Positions 24,758 through 25,589 of a stretch of DNA of 25,589 nucleotides are shown here, piece by piece (the first letter of the stretch is position 1; every line of letters starts with the position of its first letter). The notes under the pieces are model-generated. The model saw only the letters and a program-made list of their open reading frames with translations, was not told the DNA's origin and made no database searches. Both the position numbers and the translations under genes were made by a program. Source of the DNA: DATADF01 sp046263155 (GTDB lineage: Bacteria; Actinomycetota; CADDZG01; WHSQ01); contig JBHELF010000152.1 in the NCBI GenBank assembly GCA_046263155.1, positions 1-25,589 on the forward strand, written 5' to 3'.

Positions 24758-25384
24758 GTGGTGGCAACAGATTCTTCATCCGGCGCAGATCGGCTGGGCA
24801 TCATGGGCGGGACATTCGACCCCATCCATCTCGGTCATCTCGTCGCCGCGTCCGAAGCGCTCCATCAGTTTGAGCTGGATCGAATCATCTTCATTCCGGC
24901 GGCCAGACCCTGGCAGAAAGACTTCTATTCCGATGCCGAGGACCGTTTCCTCATGGCGACTTTCGCAGCCTCGTCTCATCCCCGCTTTGCGGTCTCCCGA
25001 ATGGAGCTCGATCGCAAGGGCCCGACTTACACATACGAGACGATGGCGTCGCTGCGCGAGTTTCACGGCGCTGCTGTCGAGCTCTTTTTCATCATCGGGG
25101 CCGATGCCGTTTTGAAGCTCGGCAGCTGGCACGGGCTCGAGCACCTACGTCCGCTCGCGTCGTTGATCGCGGTGACGCGTCCCGGACATAATCTCGAGGA
25201 CCTCGCGCCCGCGGAGGGGTGGCCCAAGGTGGAGCTGATGGAGATGCCGGAGATCAGGATCTCGTCCACCGACATCCGCGACCGGGTTCGAGCCGGGCGG
25301 CCGATCTATTTCCTGGTGCCCCACCAGGTGGCCACCTACATCAGGGAGCAGGGGCTTTACGTCGGGAGCCGCGAACGTGCCTGA
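24758..25384 (+). CDS. nadD: Nicotinate-mononucleotide adenylyltransferase
   Basis: A 208-residue enzyme that joins nicotinate mononucleotide and ATP in NAD synthesis. The nucleotidyl-transferase motif HLGH is at residues 24-27 in GIMGGTFDPIHLGHL, and ISSTDIR at 168-174. FFIIGADAVLKLGSWH and DRKGPTYTYET fit NadD. The start is uncertain: GTG codons at 24758 and 24761 are adjacent, and neither has a ribosome site. TTTAGCTAGC just upstream could be a -10, giving a leaderless message. Either start leaves the catalytic domain intact. The next gene overlaps its end by 8 bases. Confidence 0.95.
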   Translation: MVATDSSSGADRLGIMGGTFDPIHLGHLVAASEALHQFELDRIIFIPAARPWQKDFYSDAEDRFLMATFAASSHPRFAVSRMELDRKGPTYTYETMASLREFHGAAVELFFIIGADAVLKLGSWHGLEHLRPLASLIAVTRPGHNLEDLAPAEGWPKVELMEMPEIRISSTDIRDRVRAGRPIYFLVPHQVATYIREQGLYVGSRERA

Positions 25385-25589
25385 GCGACGCAAACGGTCG
25401 ATCGGCCGTCATCGACTGCCCCCCGTGCCGAAAGGGTTGCCCGGACGCACGGGCCCCCGCGCCAGCGCACTCCGTCAGAGAAAGGCAGTGGCCCGTCGTC
25501 GCCGCTTCATGTCGGCTGGATCCGGCGGGGCCGTCATCGGAATCGTCGCTGTGATCATCGCGATTGCGGTCGCGCGGACCACTCTGACG
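25377..25589 (+). CDS. N-terminus of a membrane protein, truncated by the window end
   Basis: A frame open from GTG 25377 to the window edge (71 codons) overlaps the nadD stop by 8 bases, with GGGAG about 8 bases upstream. It encodes a strongly basic cytoplasmic tail of about 45 residues (PERRKRSIGRHRLPP onward, ending VARRRRF). One membrane helix follows: AVIGIVAVIIAIAVA. This layout suits a LytR-CpsA-Psr wall-polymer ligase or another bitopic envelope protein, both often found near nadD in actinobacteria. No catalytic region is visible, so the family is undecided. Confidence 0.65.
   Translation, partial: MPERRKRSIGRHRLPPVPKGLPGRTGPRASALRQRKAVARRRRFMSAGSGGAVIGIVAVIIAIAVARTTLT

Overview
The window is a high-GC bacterial chromosome segment with GTG and TTG starts, short overlaps between genes, and the order tig-clpP-clpX-valS-folC-ndk-mreB-mreC-mreD-mrdA-rodA-rng-rplU-rpmA-obgE-proB-proA-nadD. 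From memory, this backbone matches Actinomycetota (Streptomyces has nearly the same order). MreBCD with PBP2 and RodA suggests a rod-shaped or laterally elongating member. One clpP, rather than the usual actinobacterial pair, sits before clpX, so I infer a deep-branching or uncultured actinobacterial lineage. I cannot name a genus.

Layout. (1) 1-1173: the 3' part of a PrsW-like membrane protease, followed closely by a stand-alone cyclic-nucleotide-binding domain protein. (2) 1199-1495: a tRNA-Pro(UGG) preceded by a tandem copy of its promoter-proximal region and 5' half, then a terminator for the minus strand. (3) 1520-4327, minus strand: two tandem paralogous secreted proteins, predicted right-handed beta-helices, each with a dense histidine-rich loop at the same place. 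This is the accessory and least explained part of the window. (4) 4529-7944: tig, clpP, clpX (nascent-chain folding and ATP-dependent proteolysis). The trigger factor has its own eight-histidine stretch in a degenerate PPIase domain. (5) 7991-8353, minus strand: a small glycine-zipper membrane protein of unknown function. (6) 8477-12846: valS, folC, ndk. (7) 12997-20281: the cell-elongation cluster mreB, (terminator and structured spacer), mreC, mreD, mrdA, rodA, with an RNase E/G gene overlapping rodA. (8) 20379-21009: rplU-rpmA, closed by a strong terminator. (9) 21085-24711: obgE-proB-proA, overlapping genes for a ribosome-assembly GTPase and the first two enzymes of proline synthesis. (10) 24758-end: nadD and the start of a membrane protein cut by the window edge.

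How it fits together: most of the window is conserved housekeeping (protein quality control, aminoacylation, folate, nucleotide and NAD metabolism, lateral wall synthesis, RNA decay, ribosome assembly). Translational coupling is strong in mreD-mrdA-rodA-rng and obgE-proB-proA. The best candidate for undescribed biology is the pair of His-rich secreted beta-helix proteins. Secondary points are the His-rich trigger factor, the tRNA 5'-half duplication, the hairpin-rich mreB-mreC spacer and the PrsW plus cNMP-binding pair. All functional calls come from reading motifs; no database search was run.
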